Source: DASYSA01 sp036003885 (lineage in GTDB: Bacteria; Acidobacteriota; Blastocatellia; UBA7656). Taken from it: a stretch of 8,673 nt of DNA. The stretch is from contig DASYSA010000506.1 in the NCBI GenBank assembly GCA_036003885.1, positions 1 to 8,673 of the forward strand, read 5' to 3'. Positions 7,281 through 8,673 of this stretch are shown here, in pieces. The translations under genes were made by a program, and so were the position numbers. The notes beneath the pieces were generated by a model. It did not search any database, had not been told where the DNA came from, and worked only from the letters and a program-made list of their open reading frames with translations. The stretch's first letter is position 1; each line of letters begins with the position of its first letter.

Positions 7281-7511
7281 GATTTACCTCGGGTCTTTAC
7301 CTGAATAGAGTTGTCTTGGCGCCTTCTCACGCCATCGGTCACCGTTGCCTCAGACCTGCACCCTTTCAACCAGGTGCGGCAAAGCTATCGCCTGGACTCC
7401 AACCCCTCCAGGCGATATCCGGAGCGGCCACGACATGTTTCTCGAGACGCCTACTACGTGAAGAGATACTGATCGAGTAGGCACAAAGAACCTCAGAAAA
7501 GGAGAAGGCAC
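7281..7511 (-). other. Long structured 5' leader of the symporter gene
   Basis: From the predicted start near 7511 to the ATG at 7280 there are about 230 nt without a convincing gene. They contain a perfect 11-bp hairpin (7386-7417), a possible GCCTACT/AGTAGGC stem of 7 bp with a 20-nt loop (7449-7482) and a weaker GCACC/GGTGC stem near 7360-7378. I recognise no known riboswitch class. Confidence 0.45.
7386..7417 (-). other. Perfect 11-bp hairpin in the symporter leader
   Basis: TATCGCCTGGA (7386-7396) and TCCAGGCGATA (7407-7417) are exact reverse complements around a 10-base loop. In the minus-strand RNA the loop reads GGGGUUGGAG, which is purine-rich and Shine-Dalgarno-like. There is no U-tract on either strand, so it is not a standard intrinsic terminator. 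It lies about 105 nt before the start codon. Confidence 0.7.
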
Positions 7512-7517
7512 CTGAGC

Positions 7518-7546
7518 AAAATACTCGCCGTCTAAAAGAGAGTCAA
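7518..7546 (-). promoter_or_regulatory. Predicted sigma-70 promoter of the symporter gene
   Basis: On the minus strand TTGACT (7541-7546) is followed after exactly 17 bp by TATTTT (7518-7523). The predicted transcription start is near 7511. The -35 hexamer is identical to that of the SIS-hexosaminidase promoter and sits in the same place relative to the conserved dyads. Confidence 0.65.
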
Positions 7547-7587
7547 TTGCTTTACTGTAAACTAACAGGTTAAGGCGACCCCTTAAC
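7540..7587 (-). promoter_or_regulatory. Conserved two-dyad operator, copy 2
   Basis: This is the second copy of the block at 3458-3505, in the same orientation and 260 bp before the symporter start codon (238 bp in copy 1). Dyad A is TTTAC-T-GTAAA (7551-7561). Dyad B is GTTAAGG-N5-CCTTAAC (7569-7587), a perfect 7-bp inverted repeat. Relative to copy 1 the inner arm bases have changed on both sides so that symmetry is kept, as expected for a dimeric binding site. Centres are at about -45 and -67. The rest of the stretch up to the BON gene (7588-7713) shows nothing I can name. Confidence 0.65.
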
Positions 7588-7713
7588 AGCTCCCACGTCA
7601 ACTGCGGCCGATCGACCGCCAGGCGAAGGTCGTGTTGAAAAGACTGGTTTCTTTGGATTGCAGAAGTTTTAGCGAACGCTAGGCCATCACGCCCGAGAGA
7701 TATCGAACTTCGG

Positions 7714-8553
7714 TCAGCGCCGCGGCGGCGGCGCACTCACTACTTGTAACTTGTTGACGACCTTCTGCGCGCCGGCGGTCCTCTGTGCAATGAACGTCGC
7801 CAGAACCTGTTCGGCTCGCGTCCGCACCGAACCCGATAGAGTAACGGTACCATCGTCTGTCGTCTGGACGTCGATGGTCAGGGTGTCGAACGCTCCAGTC
7901 TCATACAACTCAAATTTGACCCGCTTGGCAAGGTCGGCGTTTGAATCTCCGGTGGGTTTCCTGACGGGAGGCTCGCCAGGCGCGAGAGGGTCCTTCACGA
8001 CAAGCTCATTGGTCACGGCCGCCACTCCGTCGGCGGCTCCCGCGACCTGCTCGGCTCCGCTGCGCTGAGCCTGCGTGTCTACGGATCCGGAGAGCACGAC
8101 TTTCCGGTCCGAAACCTTTACGTCGATGCTCTTCCCGCCGAGTTCAGTGCTGCGTGACAGGGCCTGGAGGATCGCAGCTCTGATCTCGAGGTCCTCAACC
8201 AGCGCTCCCTGAGTTGCGGGTTGCGCAGGCCCATCGACTGCGATCTCGTTCTTTACTTCCCTTACTCCTGAAGTGTCCTGGGCGATCTGGCCGGCCGCCG
8301 ATTTTGCCGCCTCGGATGGAACACGGCCGGTCAGCGTGACGACTGAGTCCTGGGTCTGTACGGTGATGTTGAATGGCGCGACCCGCTGCGAAAGCCCGAG
8401 TGCGGACTTCACATTCGCTGTAGTTTTGGCGTCGTCCGAATAACCGAGTTTCTGCCTGATCCAGTTTGAAGGTCCCCAGTTTCGAGAATAGGCATAGTAA
8501 CCGGCGCCTCCCAGGATGGCGAGGAGCACTAGAAAGGCGACAGGCTTTCGCAT
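7714..8553 (-). CDS. Membrane-anchored protein with three BON domains
   Basis: The 279-residue protein starts with a short basic end and a hydrophobic helix (about 5-22), a signal anchor or uncleaved signal peptide, so the rest should face the periplasm. Three BON domains follow, at about 42-107, 121-187 and 206-272. Each has the pattern of a helix, a strand with V-x-L-x-G (LTGRVPS 74-80, LSGSVDT 154-160, LSGSVRT 239-245), a second helix and a final strand (VKNEIAV, VTNELVV, VVNKLQV). BON domains occur in OsmY and DolP and bind phospholipid or envelope surfaces, so a role in envelope upkeep or stress is likely but not specific. The linkers and tail are Pro-rich. Start: ATG at 8551-8553, with a purine-rich AAGGGAAG 5 bases upstream. 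It is separated from the symporter gene by 433 bp and lacks the shared operator, so it is probably unrelated to amino-sugar use. Confidence 0.9.
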   Translation of the reverse strand: MRKPVAFLVLLAILGGAGYYAYSRNWGPSNWIRQKLGYSDDAKTTANVKSALGLSQRVAPFNITVQTQDSVVTLTGRVPSEAAKSAAGQIAQDTSGVREVKNEIAVDGPAQPATQGALVEDLEIRAAILQALSRSTELGGKSIDVKVSDRKVVLSGSVDTQAQRSGAEQVAGAADGVAAVTNELVVKDPLAPGEPPVRKPTGDSNADLAKRVKFELYETGAFDTLTIDVQTTDDGTVTLSGSVRTRAEQVLATFIAQRTAGAQKVVNKLQVVSAPPPRR

Positions 8554-8582
8554 AAGGGCTTCCCTTTCGATCGATCAAGCAG

Positions 8583-8591
8583 ATCATAACA
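8583..8591 (-). promoter_or_regulatory. Possible extended -10 promoter of the BON gene
   Basis: On the minus strand TG-T-TATGAT (8591 to 8583) matches an extended -10 element. The expected start near 8576 gives a leader of about 23 nt. No good -35 box lies at 16-18 bp, where the direct repeat sits; extended -10 promoters can do without one. Confidence 0.4.
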
Positions 8592-8594
8592 TGC

Positions 8595-8656
8595 AAAGAG
8601 CGTTTCGCGTTCCGCCAAAAGAGCGTTTCGCGTTCCGCGTTTTAGGTTTCGCGTTC
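8595..8656. repeat. Short direct repeat upstream of the BON gene
   Basis: A 21-base unit, beginning AAAGAGCG and ending GTTCCGC, is perfectly repeated at 8595-8615 and 8618-8638 (period 23). Its core GTTTCGCGTTC returns a third time at 8646-8656. It overlaps the upstream part of the possible BON promoter. Nothing else is visible from 8657 to the window end. Confidence 0.8.
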
Positions 8657-8673
8657 TGCTACGGGAGGCCTAA

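Noticed and set aside
7664..7690. Possible terminator after the BON gene (TAGCG-TT-CGCTA on the minus strand)
   Set aside because: The stem is only 5 bp with a 2-base loop and no U-tract.
7350..7736. Minus-strand open frame of 128 codons between the BON and symporter genes
   Set aside because: It begins inside the BON gene, has no ribosome binding site or domain, and covers the operator, promoter and leader hairpin of the symporter gene.

Overview
The window looks like a piece of a moderately GC-rich Gram-negative genome, most likely an Acidobacteriota. This is inferred, not proven. It rests on the N-terminal domain of the gene at 3595, which I know mainly from acidobacterial proteins, on a large sodium:solute symporter of the type common in Acidobacteriota and Bacteroidota, and on intergenic stretches full of small palindromic repeats. 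All coordinates are window coordinates.

Layout. Four genes lie on the minus strand and one on the plus strand. From right to left on the minus strand: a membrane-anchored triple-BON-domain protein (7714-8553); a sodium:solute symporter (5463-7280); and a two-gene operon made of a SIS-domain sugar-phosphate deaminase/isomerase (2186-3220) and a secreted GH20 beta-N-acetylhexosaminidase (27-2156). The only plus-strand gene (3595-5046) is divergent from the operon. It encodes a predicted single-pass membrane protein with a cytoplasmic winged-helix-like N-terminal domain and an unassigned C-terminal domain. Its 3' end meets that of the symporter gene, and the gap between them (5047-5462) is filled by a nested inverted-repeat element of about 400 bp.

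How the genes fit together. The hexosaminidase should release GlcNAc (or related amino sugars) outside the cytoplasm, and the SIS protein should process the amino-sugar phosphate inside. NagA and a GlcNAc kinase are not in the window and may lie beyond the left edge. The symporter gene is a separate unit, yet its upstream region carries a 48-bp block that aligns without gaps (37/48 identities) to a block upstream of the SIS-hexosaminidase operon. Each block ends in a TTGACT -35 box followed, 17 bp later, by a -10 box. Each has two dyads centred 22 bp apart, at about -45 and -67. In the second dyad the arm sequence differs between the copies but the symmetry is kept. This is good evidence for a shared regulator and makes the symporter a candidate importer of GlcNAc or chito-oligosaccharides. 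The divergent membrane protein next to one copy is a possible, unproven ToxR/CadC-like candidate for that regulator.

Other structure. The symporter leader is about 230 nt long and holds a perfect 11-bp hairpin. Three short direct repeats with no sequence in common lie at intergenic positions (1-27, 3275-3300, 8595-8656). I see no rRNA, tRNA, CRISPR array, integrase or transposase gene.
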